DNA of 64,000 bases from Cellulosimicrobium cellulans (GCF_007679345.1 NZ_VEGH01000003.1:62001-126000), one strand, 5' to 3'. Positions 17,087 through 26,052 are shown, counted from the first letter of the stretch. Translations and numbers: made by a program. Notes: generated by a model from the letters alone, not told the origin.

Positions 17087-17839
17087 GTGACCGACCGGCT
17101 GCTCCTGCTCCGCGCCCTGGCGGAGGCCGTCGCGCGCTCGGGCGGGGCGCCCGACGGCGGCGTCTGCCCGCCCGCGGTGGAGCGCCTGTGCAGCGCCGCG
17201 GCGGCGCTGCTCGGGGCGTCCGGCGCCGCGCTGACCTGCGCGCCCGCGGGCGCCGCGCGGTACACGGCGTGCGCGACCGACGACGTGGCGGCCCGGCTCG
17301 CCGAGCTCGAGGAGCTGGTGGGCGACGGGCCGGCGTCCCGGGCGGCCCGGCACGGGCGCAGCGTCGGGACCGTGCTGGGGCCGGGCGCGCCGGGACGACC
17401 CGCCGAGCTGCCGCCCGACGTCCCCGAGGTGCCGCCGGTGTTCGCGGTGCTGGCGGGCGGCGTCGTCGACCCGGGGGCCGCGGTGTCGGTCCGGTCCTGG
17501 CCCGTGCGGGTGGACGGACGACCGGTGGCGGCCCTGACCGTGCACGGGCCGGCGCGGTGCGCGACGACCGAGGCGCTGGCGGACGGCCAGGTGCTCGCCG
17601 ACGCGCTCGGGCCCGCTCTGGTGGGGCCCGCGGTGGCGGCGCGCTCGGCGCGGGCGCGGCGGCACCGGGCGGTCGGGATGCTGGTGGCGCAGACCGGGCT
17701 CGCCCCGGACGACGCGGTGGCGCTGCTCCGGGCCCGCGCCTGGTCGGAGGACGTGCCGGTGGCGGACCTGGAGGACGCGGTGCTCGCGCGCCGGGCCACC
17801 TTCGCGGACGGCGGCGCCGCCGGCCCGCTGACCGCCTGA
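17087..17839 (+). CDS. GAF-ANTAR domain protein (putative RNA-binding antiterminator)
   Basis: A 250-residue cytoplasmic protein. An N-terminal GAF-like sensor (residues 20-175) contains VERLCSAAAALLGASGAALT and LGDGPA-like VGDGPASRAARHGR, a hallmark of actinobacterial GAF-ANTAR proteins. The C-terminal ANTAR helices (HRAVGMLVAQTGLAPDDAVA, then LLRARAWSEDVPVADLEDAV) would bind paired hexaloop hairpins in mRNA. GTG at 17087 has GAGACT ending 6 nt upstream and no ribosome binding site, consistent with leaderless expression. The pattern is clear; the signal is unknown. Confidence 0.85.
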   Translation: MTDRLLLLRALAEAVARSGGAPDGGVCPPAVERLCSAAAALLGASGAALTCAPAGAARYTACATDDVAARLAELEELVGDGPASRAARHGRSVGTVLGPGAPGRPAELPPDVPEVPPVFAVLAGGVVDPGAAVSVRSWPVRVDGRPVAALTVHGPARCATTEALADGQVLADALGPALVGPAVAARSARARRHRAVGMLVAQTGLAPDDAVALLRARAWSEDVPVADLEDAVLARRATFADGGAAGPLTA

Positions 17840-18051
17840 CCGCCGGTCGGGCGCCCGGATCCGCCCGGATCCGGTGGCTCGCGGGTCACCCGGCAGGGCT
17901 AATCGGCGCGACGCGGGCACGATCTCGGGACGAATCGGGCATCTCGACCCGAGGTGCCGTGCCACGATGTCCGTGCGCGCCGGCAGCGCGCGACCGGTGC
18001 AGGGTCTCGGCGAGGAGTCCCGCACGTGCTGCCCAGGGGGACGGACGGACG

Positions 18052-18792
18052 ATGGCTGAGGTGTGTGCGGTGTGGCCGGGCACGGAGCCCGCGCGCAGCG
18101 TGCTGGCGCTCCTGGAGGACCTGGCCCGCCTGGTGGCGGGCCGGACGGGGAGCCCCGTCGAGGGCGCGGTGCACGCGCAGCGGCGCGGCGCGGACTGGCT
18201 GATCGCGTCGGCGGGGGACCGGCTCACCCGTACCGGGGCGGCGGCCGACGGCACCGGCCCGTGGCGCGACGCGGTCGGCGCGGGCGCCCCGCTCGTCCTG
18301 GCGGACCTGCGCGACGCGGCCGGCCCGGCGGCCGGGCCCTGGCGCGCCGCGGCGCTGCGCGCGGGCTTCCGCAGCGTCCTGGCGATCCCTGCGCCGTTGA
18401 GCCGCGGCGGCACGGCCGCGCTGACCCTGTACCTGGACGAGCCCGGCTCCTGCGACCCCGAGGTCGTGCGCCGCGCGGCGGGCTTCGCCGGGGAGATGGC
18501 GTCGCTGATCGAGCTGCACAGCACCATCCCCGCCCGCGACCCGGTGCTCCCGGAGGCGGAGGCGGCGCGGCTCACCCGGGCCTCCGTCGACCACGCGGTC
18601 GGCGTGCTCATGGAGGTGCGCGGCTGCGACGAGGAGGAGGCGCGGCACGTGCTCGACGTGCTGCGCGCCTCGCAGGGCCGGACCCTGGAGGCCGTCGCGG
18701 CGGCGGTCGTGCGCCGCGCGGTGCGGCCCGGCGGGCCCGGTGGGCGCGGCGGCCTCGGCGGCGGGTCCGCCAAGGCGGCGCGCCGGTCCTGA
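18052..18792 (+). CDS. GAF-ANTAR domain protein, second copy
   Basis: A 246-residue paralogue-like protein in tandem with the previous gene. The GAF portion covers residues 10-155 (GAPLVLADLRDAAGPAAGPW, FRSVLAIPAPLSRGG). The ANTAR portion is at about 175-225 (VDHAVGVLMEVRGCDEEEAR, then HVLDVLRASQGRTLEAVA). The ANTAR Ala-xxx-Ala-xxx spacing is degenerate but recognisable. ATG at 18052 follows a GGGGG stretch at 18034-18038. The 212-nt gap before it contains no gene; it has a direct repeat of GGATCCG and a weak dyad CTCGGG...CCCGAG. Confidence 0.85.
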   Translation: MAEVCAVWPGTEPARSVLALLEDLARLVAGRTGSPVEGAVHAQRRGADWLIASAGDRLTRTGAAADGTGPWRDAVGAGAPLVLADLRDAAGPAAGPWRAAALRAGFRSVLAIPAPLSRGGTAALTLYLDEPGSCDPEVVRRAAGFAGEMASLIELHSTIPARDPVLPEAEAARLTRASVDHAVGVLMEVRGCDEEEARHVLDVLRASQGRTLEAVAAAVVRRAVRPGGPGGRGGLGGGSAKAARRS

Positions 18793-18942
18793 GCCGCCCC
18801 GGCCCGCGGGCGCGCCGGCGTCCCGGCGAGGTGCCCGACCCGGGACCGTGGGCCCATCCGCGCGCCCGACGGCGCCCCTAGCGTGGCCCGCACGAGCGGC
18901 GCGGCGTCGCGCCGCCCGCCGCGGGAGCCAGGGGAGGCAGCC

Positions 18943-19500
18943 ATGCGCGCGCACGTCGTGTACGAGAGCATGTTCGGGAACAGCCACGCCGTCGCCGAGG
19001 CGGTGGCCGCCGGTCTGCGGGACGCGGCGCCGGGTGCGGACGTCGAGGTGGTGAGCGTGCTCGCGGCGCCCGACGCGCTGCGCACCGACCTGGTCGTCGT
19101 CGGCGGCCCGACCCACGCGTTCTCGCTCAGCCGCCCCGAGACGCGGCGGAGCCGCGCCGACCACCTCGAGGACCCCGAGGCCCGCCGCCGCGCGGCGGCC
19201 GAGCCCGACGCCGACAGCGGGCGGGGCGTGCGCGAGTGGCTCGAGGGGCTCGACACCGCCGACGGCACCCCCGCCGCGGCCTTCGACACCCGGGTGGACC
19301 GGCCCGTGCCCAAGCGCGCGTCGGCGGGCATGGCCAAGCGGCTGCGCCGGGCGGGCTGCCGGGTGGTGCTGCCGCCCGCGGGGTTCCACGTCGCCGGGAT
19401 GCACGGGCCGCTGGTCGACGGGGAGCTGGACCGGGCGTCGGCGTGGGGACGGGAGGTCGCCCGGGCGGCCGGGCTGACCGGGGCGGCCCACCCCGCCTGA
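18943..19500 (+). CDS. Flavodoxin family protein
   Basis: A 185-residue flavodoxin-like protein binding FMN. The phosphate loop is YESMFGNSHAVAEAVA (SxTGNT equivalent) at residues 7-22. VVVGGPTHAFSLSRPETRR matches the isoalloxazine-contact loop, and the late stretch GFHVAGMHGPLVDGELDRA fits the C-terminal strand-helix. ATG at 18943 sits after a strong AGGGGAGG (18930-18937), which rules out the longer frame. A -10-like TAGCGT lies near 18879. Probable electron carrier or quinone/oxygen-stress reductase; no partner is adjacent. Confidence 0.88.
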   Translation: MRAHVVYESMFGNSHAVAEAVAAGLRDAAPGADVEVVSVLAAPDALRTDLVVVGGPTHAFSLSRPETRRSRADHLEDPEARRRAAAEPDADSGRGVREWLEGLDTADGTPAAAFDTRVDRPVPKRASAGMAKRLRRAGCRVVLPPAGFHVAGMHGPLVDGELDRASAWGREVARAAGLTGAAHPA

Positions 19501-19570
19501 CGTGCGCGGCTAGGCTGCCCGGGACGGCCCGCGGAGCGCGCGGGCGCGCGAGGGACGCGGGAGCGCAGCG

Positions 19571-20425
19571 GTGGCGGACGTGACGTCGACGGTGTTCTGG
19601 GTCAACGGGCGCCTGGTGCCCGAGGCGGAGGCGACGACCTCCGCCCGGGACCACGGGTTCGTGGTCGGGGACGGGGTCTTCGAGGCGGTCAAGATCGACC
19701 ACGGCCGGCTGTTCGCGATGTCCCGGCACGTCGAGCGGATGGCCCGGTCGGCGGCCGGCATCGGCCTGCCGGGCTTCGACCCGGACCTCGTCCGCCGTGC
19801 GGCGCAGGAGGTGGTGGCGGCGAACGCCGACGTCCTGACCACCGGCTTCGACCTGCTCCGCATCACCTTCACCGGCGGCCCCGGCCTCCTCGGCAGCGGC
19901 CGGGTCGACGGCCCCCCGACGCTGGTGCTGGGCGTCACCCCCGGCCACGACCCGGAGCCCGCGACCGGCGTCGTCACGGTGCCGTTCCGCCGCAACGACG
20001 TCGGGGCGCTCACCGGCCTGAAGACGACCTCGTACGGCGAGAACGTGCTCGCCCTCGCCCGGGCGCACGCCGCCGGGGCGAGCGAGGCGGTGTTCGCGAA
20101 CACCCGGGGGCAGCTGTGCGAGGGCACGGGCACCAACGTGTTCGTGGTGCGCGACGGCGAGCTGCACACGCCGCCGCTGTCCTCGGGCTGCCTCGCGGGG
20201 GTGACCCGTGCGCTGGTGCTCGAGTGGCACGGCGCGCGGGAGGTGGACCTGCCCTACGACGCGCTGACCACGTCGGACGAGGTGTTCCTGACCTCGACCG
20301 CGCGGGACGTGCAGGCGGTGGTGGCCGTCGACGGGGTGCCGGTCGGCGGGGGAGTGCCGGGACCGGTGACGCGCGAGGTCGCCCGGGTGTTCGCCGCGCG
20401 CCAGCGCGAGCTCGTCGACCCCTGA
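19571..20425 (+). CDS. Class-IV PLP aminotransferase / aminodeoxychorismate lyase-like
   Basis: A 284-residue fold-type IV PLP enzyme. The Schiff-base lysine is K151 in GLKTTSYGENV. EAVFANTRGQLCEGTGTNVF is the conserved cofactor-phosphate region, and DEVFLTSTARDVQAV the C-terminal substrate loop. The LKTxSYxENV and ARDHGFxxGDGVFE motifs fit both branched-chain aminotransferases and PabC (4-amino-4-deoxychorismate lyase). The short length favours PabC or a D-amino-acid/BCAA-like aminotransferase. A -10 box TAGGCT is at 19511-19516. Ends 15 nt from the convergent M20 peptidase. Confidence 0.9.
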   Translation: MADVTSTVFWVNGRLVPEAEATTSARDHGFVVGDGVFEAVKIDHGRLFAMSRHVERMARSAAGIGLPGFDPDLVRRAAQEVVAANADVLTTGFDLLRITFTGGPGLLGSGRVDGPPTLVLGVTPGHDPEPATGVVTVPFRRNDVGALTGLKTTSYGENVLALARAHAAGASEAVFANTRGQLCEGTGTNVFVVRDGELHTPPLSSGCLAGVTRALVLEWHGAREVDLPYDALTTSDEVFLTSTARDVQAVVAVDGVPVGGGVPGPVTREVARVFAARQRELVDP

Positions 20426-20440
20426 TCCCGCGCGGCCGCC

Positions 20441-21598
20441 TCACACCCGGTGCAGGGTGGCCGCCAGCAGCACCGCGCGCGTCGCGAGCGTCGGCAGCCG
20501 CACGTGCTCCGTCGCCGCGTGGGCACCGCCGCCGCCCGGGCCGAAGCCGTCGAGCGTCGGCAGACCCGCCGCGCCGGTGAGGTTCGTGTCGGCCGCGCCG
20601 GGCGCGGGCGCCCCCGTGACCTCCTGCCCCACCCGCGCCGCGGCCGCCGTCACCGCCGCGAGCAGCCCGGCCGACGCCGCGCCGGGCTCCCAGGCGGGCC
20701 GGCGGGACAGCACCTCGGCGCGCACCTCCGCGCCGGCGCGCACGGGCGCCGGGTCGGTCAGGTGCCGCAGCACGGCCCGCTCGCTCGCCCCGGTCACGAA
20801 CCGGAGACCCAGGTCGGCACGGGCGTGCTCGGCGACGACGTTCGTCCGGGTGCCGCCCGCGAGGACGCCGACGTTGGCGAGCACGGACGGGTGACCCGCG
20901 AGGAACCGGCGGGCCGCGAGCAGCTGGTCGACCAGCTCCTCGGTCGCGGACACGCCCGTGTCCGGGTCGACCGCCGCGTGCGCGGCCCGGCCGGTGACGT
21001 GCAGCCGCAGGCGCGTGGACCCGCGCCGCGCGGTCTTCAGCCCCCCGTGCGCGCCGGGGGCCTCGAGGCCGAGCGCGTACGCGGAGCCGCGGGCGGCGTC
21101 CCGGATCAGGCCGGTGGTGGCGGGCGAGCCCACCTCCTCGTCGGGCGTCACCAGCAGCCGGACGGGCCGGTGGCCGAGCCCGGCGTCCCGCAGCAGCTCC
21201 GCGGCTGCGAGCGCCACGACGATCCCGCCCTTCATGTCGTACGTGCCCGGCCCGTGCAGGACGTCGCCGTCCCGGCGCACCGGCACCGCGCCGACCGCGT
21301 GCACCGTGTCGTGGTGCGCGAGCAGCAGCGCGGGGGCGTCGTGGGCGCGCGGGCCGCGGCCGGGCAGCTCCAGCACGACTGCGTCCCCGGCCGCCGGGTC
21401 GGCGGTCGGGGCCCGCCCACCGCGGAAGCCGGCCACCCGGGCGTCCGCCACCACGAGGTCGGCGAGCGCGTCCAGCGCGTCGACGGCGCCGGTCGGGGTC
21501 TCCTGGCGCACGTAGCGCTCCAGGCGCCCGGCGTCCGCAGGCAGCCGGCGCCGGGCGGCCTCGTCGAGCCCGGCCAGGGCCGCGGCCTCGCCCCTCAT
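20441..21598 (-). CDS. M20 family metallopeptidase
   Basis: A 385-residue di-zinc amidohydrolase/peptidase of the ArgE/DapE/CPG2 group. Metal and catalytic motifs are ALLLAHHDTVH (His ligand and Asp), HGPGTYDMKGGIVVALAA (bridging Asp), VTPDEEVGSP (catalytic Glu-Glu) and, after the dimerisation lid, GAADTNLTGAAGLPTLDGFG and GAHAATEHV (final His). The layout is closest to carboxypeptidase G2-like members. The ATG at 21598 has TACGGT as a -10 box ending 6 nt upstream, so it is probably transcribed from its own leaderless promoter even though the EAL-DICT gene lies upstream on the same strand. Confidence 0.9.
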   Translation of the reverse strand: MRGEAAALAGLDEAARRRLPADAGRLERYVRQETPTGAVDALDALADLVVADARVAGFRGGRAPTADPAAGDAVVLELPGRGPRAHDAPALLLAHHDTVHAVGAVPVRRDGDVLHGPGTYDMKGGIVVALAAAELLRDAGLGHRPVRLLVTPDEEVGSPATTGLIRDAARGSAYALGLEAPGAHGGLKTARRGSTRLRLHVTGRAAHAAVDPDTGVSATEELVDQLLAARRFLAGHPSVLANVGVLAGGTRTNVVAEHARADLGLRFVTGASERAVLRHLTDPAPVRAGAEVRAEVLSRRPAWEPGAASAGLLAAVTAAAARVGQEVTGAPAPGAADTNLTGAAGLPTLDGFGPGGGGAHAATEHVRLPTLATRAVLLAATLHRV

Positions 21599-21657
21599 GC
21601 CCCGACCGTAGGCGCGCCGGCCCGCCCCCGCCCGCTCGGCGCCGGAGGGCCGGTGGG

Positions 21658-22968
21658 TCAGGTCGCCGGGTCCGCCCGGAACCGGCGCAGCAGGCTCTGG
21701 GCCGCCTCCGCCACCAGCCCGTGGTCGTGCGTCACCGCGAACGCGAACTCCCGTTCGTCGTCCTCGGGCGACCCGACGGGCGCGCCGACCGCCGCGGAGT
21801 GCCGGGAGCGCGGCCCGTCGATCTCCCGCCCGACCAGGGCCACCGACTCGTGCGCCCCCAGCACGACCACCGCCCACTCCCGCGCGAGCGGCTCGGCCGG
21901 GTCGAGCGAGGCCCAGCGCACCGCCGGGGGCAGCGCGGTCGGCAGCCCGGTGCCGACCGCGCCGACGAAGGGCAGCGCCTCGGCCAGCCGCGCGTAGCGC
22001 CGCGCCGACCGCCCGGTGAAGAACCGCTCGTCCTGGAACGCGCCGAGCACCACCGGGGGCACCCGGTGCGCGACCGCCGCGGCCTCGAGGGTCCGGGACA
22101 GGGGCAGCAGCAGGCGCTTCGGCGCGAGCCGGACCGCCCGCCGGGTGCCGATCACCTCGAACGGCGTCGCGGCACCCCCCGACGGGGCGTGCGGGCGCGG
22201 CAGGCGACCGGCGTGCCGCTCGCCCGCCGGCAGCGTGCGGTGCGGTCGCCCGAGGAACCAGCCCTGCCCGAGGTCCGCGCCGAGCACCAGCGCCCGGGTC
22301 AGGTCGTCCTGGGTCTCGATGCCCTCGGCGACCACGCGGGCCCCGGTGGCCTCGGCGCGTGCCCGGACGGCGCCCGCGACCGTGATCGTCTCCGGGTCCT
22401 CGAGCGTGCGCAGCAGCTGCAGGTCGAGCTTGATGATCTCGGGCGCCAGCAGGGGGATGAAGGCCAGGGACTCCGGGACCGCCCCGACGTCGTCGAGCGC
22501 GATGGCGCAGCCGGCGGCGCGCAGCCGTGCGGCCGCGTCCAGCATCCCCGCGGGGTCCAGGGCGAGCGCGCGCTCGGTGATCTCCACGACCACGCGGACC
22601 TGCGGGCCGCGCTGCGCGAGCGTCTCGAGCACCAGGGGGAGGTGCCGCGACAGGGTCCGGGGCTCGATGTTGAGGAACAGGGTGTGCGAGGCGCCGCCCG
22701 CGGCGGCCGCGGCGTCGGCCAGCGCGCGCGACATGGCCGCCCGCTCGAGCTCCCCGAGGAGCCCGGCCTGCTCGGCCGCGTCGAGCACCTCGAGCGGCGA
22801 GCCCCAGCCCGAGTCCGCGGGGGTCCGCAGCAGGGCCTCGCGCCCGAGCACGTCGCCCGTCGCGAGCTCCACGACCGGCTGGTAGGCGCAGTGCACGCCG
22901 CCGGTGCGGAGCAGCTCCGGCACGGGCAGCCGACCGGGGTGCTCCGGCGCGGACAGGACGGTCACCAC
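21658..22968 (-). CDS. EAL-DICT protein (putative c-di-GMP phosphodiesterase)
   Basis: A 436-residue cytoplasmic protein. Residues 25-250 form an EAL domain. The EAL motif is GREALLR, with metal/catalytic motifs NIEP, EITER, LDDVGA, IIKLD and VAEGIETQDDL, and the GADLGQGWFLGRP loop. All acidic ligands are present, so activity is plausible, although the loop-6 DDFGxG consensus reads DDVGAV. The C-terminal 160 residues match the DICT sensory domain (FQDERFFTGRSARRYARLAE, WAVVVLGAHESVALVGRE, FAVTHDHGLVAEAAQSLLRR). GTG at 22968 follows GGGG. It is divergent from a glycosyltransferase with a possible c-di-GMP-binding domain, suggesting a functional pair. Confidence 0.92.
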   Translation of the reverse strand: MVTVLSAPEHPGRLPVPELLRTGGVHCAYQPVVELATGDVLGREALLRTPADSGWGSPLEVLDAAEQAGLLGELERAAMSRALADAAAAAGGASHTLFLNIEPRTLSRHLPLVLETLAQRGPQVRVVVEITERALALDPAGMLDAAARLRAAGCAIALDDVGAVPESLAFIPLLAPEIIKLDLQLLRTLEDPETITVAGAVRARAEATGARVVAEGIETQDDLTRALVLGADLGQGWFLGRPHRTLPAGERHAGRLPRPHAPSGGAATPFEVIGTRRAVRLAPKRLLLPLSRTLEAAAVAHRVPPVVLGAFQDERFFTGRSARRYARLAEALPFVGAVGTGLPTALPPAVRWASLDPAEPLAREWAVVVLGAHESVALVGREIDGPRSRHSAAVGAPVGSPEDDEREFAFAVTHDHGLVAEAAQSLLRRFRADPAT

Positions 22969-23049
22969 GTCCCCATCGGCAGGTGGGGACGGATGTTGAA
23001 GCTCCCGGCCGTCGGCGTGTGCGGGGCGGCGCGGGCCGCGCGCGCGGGC

Positions 23050-23055
23050 TAGCGT
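23050..23055 (+). promoter_or_regulatory. -10-like box upstream of the GT2 gene
   Basis: TAGCGT, 29 nt before the GTG of the glycosyltransferase, in the 116-nt divergent gap with the EAL-DICT gene. No clear -35 is visible. Confidence 0.5.
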
Positions 23056-23084
23056 GTCCGCGAGCTCGGACAGGGGGGACAGGC

Positions 23085-24959
23085 GTGGCGCGACATCAGC
23101 AGGACCGGCGGGTGGGGGACCACCTGGTCGACCGCGGCCTGGTCAGCAAGGCCACGCTGGACGCGGCGGAGCGGGTCGCGGCGGACTCCGGGGCCTACAT
23201 CGGCCAGGTGCTGATCGCGATCGGCGCCCTCGACTCGGAGTCCCTGACCCGCGCGCTCGCCGACCTGTGGGGCCTGCCCTACGTGGTGCCGACCCGGATC
23301 ACCGAGGCGCTGGACGCGGAGGGCGCCGACGTCGGCCGGGTGCTCGCGGAGCAGTGGCTGCCGCTGGAGCGCCGGGGCGACGGGACCCTGGTCGTGGCGG
23401 TGGTCGACGAGCCGACGGCCGAGCGGCGCGCCGCGATCGCCGCCGCGCTGGGCGAGGAGCCGTACCTGGTGCTCGCGGACCGGTGGGACTTCCAGCAGGC
23501 CGTCCTCGACCGGTACGGCGCCGACCTGCGCGACCGGGCGAGCCTGGGGCTGTGGGGCCGCTCGCCGGCGCAGTCGGCCCGCACGGTCCTCGTCACCTGG
23601 CAGAAGGTCGCGCTCGTGGTCGCGCTCGTTCTCGTGGTGCTCGCCGCGGTGGCCGACCTGCGCGCCGTCGTCGTCACGCTGTCCGTGGTCGTCGGCCTGG
23701 CGTTCCTGGTCGGGACGGGCTTCAAGTTCTGGGCGTCGCTGCGCGGCGCGCGGATGGAGCACGTGACCCGCACCGACGCCGCCACGCTCGCCGCGCTGCC
23801 CGACCACGAGCTGCCCCGGTACACGGTCCTGGTGCCCGTGTACAAGGAGGCGAACATCGTCGCGAACCTCATCGGCAACCTCGGCGCGCTCGACTACCCC
23901 GCGCACCTGCTCGAGGTGCTGATCCTGGTCGAGGAGGACGACACCGAGACCCGCGCGGCGGCCGAGGCGGCGCACCCGCCGGCGCACTTCCGGTTCATCA
24001 CCGTGCCCGCGGGCGCCCCGCAGACCAAGCCCAAGGCGTGCAACGTCGGCCTCGAGTTCGCGACCGGCGAGTACCTGGTGATCTACGACGCCGAGGACAA
24101 GCCCGAGCCCGACCAGCTCAAGAAGGCGGTGCTGGCGTTCCGGCAGGCCGGGGAGGAGCTGGTCTGCGTGCAGGCCGCGCTCAACTACTTCAACGCCGAC
24201 GAGAACGCGCTGACCCGCATGTTCACGCTCGAGTACTCGTTCTGGTTCGACTACATGCTGCCCGGCCTGGAGTACGGGCGGCTCGCGATCCCGCTCGGCG
24301 GCACGTCGAACCACTTCCGGGTCAGCGGGCTGCGCCGGCTCGGCGGCTGGGACCCGTACAACGTGACCGAGGACGCGGACCTGGGGATCCGGGCGTCGGC
24401 GGAGGGGATGCGGGTCGGCGTCATCGACTCGACGACCTACGAGGAGGCGAACACCTCGTACCCGAACTTCGTCCGGCAGCGGTCCCGGTGGATCAAGGGC
24501 TACATGCAGACGACGCTCGTGCACCTGCGCCAGCCGTTCCGGCTCGTGAAGGTCGCGGGGCTGCGGCAGACGCTGTCGTTCCTGTTCCTGGTCGGGGGCA
24601 CGCCCGCGACGTTCCTCGCGGTGCCGCTGCTGTACGCCGTGTTCCTCGCGTCGCTGCTCCTCGACCCGGACCAGCTGTCGTTCCTGTTCCCCGGCTGGGT
24701 GCTCTGGCTGTCGCTGTTCAACCTCGGCGTCGGCAGCGCGCTGATGATCTACGTCTCGATGATGGGCGCGTTCAAGCGCCGGCGGTACGGGCTGGTCCTG
24801 TGGGGGCTGGCGAACCCGGCGTACTGGCTGCTGCACTCCGTCGCCGCGTACAAGGCGCTGTGGCAGCTCGTCACGAAGCCGCACTACTGGGAGAAGACCG
24901 CACATGGCCTCACTGGCGTCACCGCTGCCGCGCACGTCCCCGCGGCGGTACGCGGCTGA
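23085..24959 (+). CDS. Membrane glycosyltransferase family 2 with N-terminal MshEN/GspE-N-like domain
   Basis: A 624-residue processive-type glycosyltransferase. Residues 5-60 hold two tandem motifs of the GspE-N/MshEN type (RVGDHLVDRGLVSKATLDAA and YIGQVLIAIGALDSESLTRA), followed by the rest of that domain. Some MshEN domains bind c-di-GMP. Two transmembrane helices at about 170-215 precede the GT2 domain, with YTVLVPVYKEANI, the DxD-like YDAEDKPEP, the TEDADLG acid and QRSRWIKG (QxxRW), the marks of cellulose-synthase-like enzymes. Three to four C-terminal helices follow. GTG at 23085 follows GGGGGGACAGG. The overall make-up recalls NfrB-type transferases with domain order changed. Product unknown. 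Confidence 0.9.
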   Translation: MARHQQDRRVGDHLVDRGLVSKATLDAAERVAADSGAYIGQVLIAIGALDSESLTRALADLWGLPYVVPTRITEALDAEGADVGRVLAEQWLPLERRGDGTLVVAVVDEPTAERRAAIAAALGEEPYLVLADRWDFQQAVLDRYGADLRDRASLGLWGRSPAQSARTVLVTWQKVALVVALVLVVLAAVADLRAVVVTLSVVVGLAFLVGTGFKFWASLRGARMEHVTRTDAATLAALPDHELPRYTVLVPVYKEANIVANLIGNLGALDYPAHLLEVLILVEEDDTETRAAAEAAHPPAHFRFITVPAGAPQTKPKACNVGLEFATGEYLVIYDAEDKPEPDQLKKAVLAFRQAGEELVCVQAALNYFNADENALTRMFTLEYSFWFDYMLPGLEYGRLAIPLGGTSNHFRVSGLRRLGGWDPYNVTEDADLGIRASAEGMRVGVIDSTTYEEANTSYPNFVRQRSRWIKGYMQTTLVHLRQPFRLVKVAGLRQTLSFLFLVGGTPATFLAVPLLYAVFLASLLLDPDQLSFLFPGWVLWLSLFNLGVGSALMIYVSMMGAFKRRRYGLVLWGLANPAYWLLHSVAAYKALWQLVTKPHYWEKTAHGLTGVTAAAHVPAAVRG

Positions 24960-26052
24960 CACCTGGCCGGCCCGGCCGGCCGCCCGCTGGGGCCTGCGGG
25001 TCGCGCTGGCGCTGCCGTTCGTCGCCGTCGCGCTGGTCTCCCGCGCCGCCGGCTGGGTGCCGGCGGCCAACGAGGCGCTGGCCGAGCGCGGCGCGCTGGT
25101 GCGGTGGGGCGACAGCGGGCTCGCCTGGATCGCCGAGGTGTTCCCGCCGCTGTCCGCCGCGCTGGCCTCGGTGCTCGGCGGCAGCACGCTCGCGATGAGC
25201 GTGCTGGCCGCCGGGGTGCTCGGGTTCACGCTGCAGCGGCTCGCCGCCGTGCTCGTGCGCGAGGGGCTGGGCGGCTGGGCGACCGCGGCGGTGCTCGGCA
25301 CCCTCGTGCTGACCCCGCCGCTGTACTACCTGGCGTCGAACGACCTGGTGTCCCTGCTGGGGCTGGCGCTGCTCGTGCTGGCCCTGGACGGCATCGCCGC
25401 GTTCGTCGAGCAGCGGTCCACCGAGGCCGGCTTCCGCGCGGGGATCGCACTGGGCGTCGCCGTGATGCTCGACCCGGGCGCCTGGCTGTACGCGCTGACG
25501 CTGGCGGCGGTGGCCCCGTTCTTCGCCCGCCGCGCGGGCCGGTCCGGCTGGCGCGCCAACGAGGCCACGGTCGCGGTGCTGCTGTTCCCGGCCGTGGCCG
25601 CGATCGGGTTCTGGCTCTACGCGTCGTGGTGGTTCTCGGCCGACCCGCTGGGCGGGATGGAGGCGGCGACGCCGGCCGGCTGGCTGCCGGGCGGCGCCGG
25701 GGCGTCGGCGGTCGAGGCGCTGCGGCAGATCGCCCTGGCGCTGCTGGCCGCGCCGCTCGTGCTCGTGGCGACCACGGTGCGCGCGGTCCGCGACCCGTGG
25801 TCGCTGATCGCGCCCGGGATCGCGGTCGTGGGGCTGTACCTGTCGCTGTGGCTGGGCCTGCGCGAGGCGGCCGGCCAGACCTGGGTCGTGCTGACCGCGC
25901 TCTACGTGCTGCTGCTGGTGCCGCGCGCGCCGAGCCCGCGCCGGCGCGCGCTGATCGTGGTCGCGGCGCTCGCGCAGCTCGCGATCGGCTGGCTCGTGGT
26001 GCTGACCTCCGGCGGGACCCTCGGGGACTGGGCGCGCGCGGTCCTGGCCTGA
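24904..26052 (+). CDS. Multi-pass membrane protein coupled to the glycosyltransferase
   Basis: A 382-residue protein with about nine predicted transmembrane helices (LRVALALPFVAVALVSRAAG, AMSVLAAGVLGFTLQRLAAV, VALLFPAVAAIGFWLYASWW, PLVLVATTVRA and others). It has no family motif I can name with confidence. The size and spacing resemble lipid-linked-sugar glycosyltransferases or mannosyltransferase-like proteins of the GT-C type, but no clear DD or DxD loop was seen. The ATG at 24904 overlaps the glycosyltransferase by 56 nt, so the two are translationally linked and probably act together in making or exporting a cell-surface glycan. Confidence 0.8.
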   Translation: MASLASPLPRTSPRRYAADTWPARPAARWGLRVALALPFVAVALVSRAAGWVPAANEALAERGALVRWGDSGLAWIAEVFPPLSAALASVLGGSTLAMSVLAAGVLGFTLQRLAAVLVREGLGGWATAAVLGTLVLTPPLYYLASNDLVSLLGLALLVLALDGIAAFVEQRSTEAGFRAGIALGVAVMLDPGAWLYALTLAAVAPFFARRAGRSGWRANEATVAVLLFPAVAAIGFWLYASWWFSADPLGGMEAATPAGWLPGGAGASAVEALRQIALALLAAPLVLVATTVRAVRDPWSLIAPGIAVVGLYLSLWLGLREAAGQTWVVLTALYVLLLVPRAPSPRRRALIVVAALAQLAIGWLVVLTSGGTLGDWARAVLA

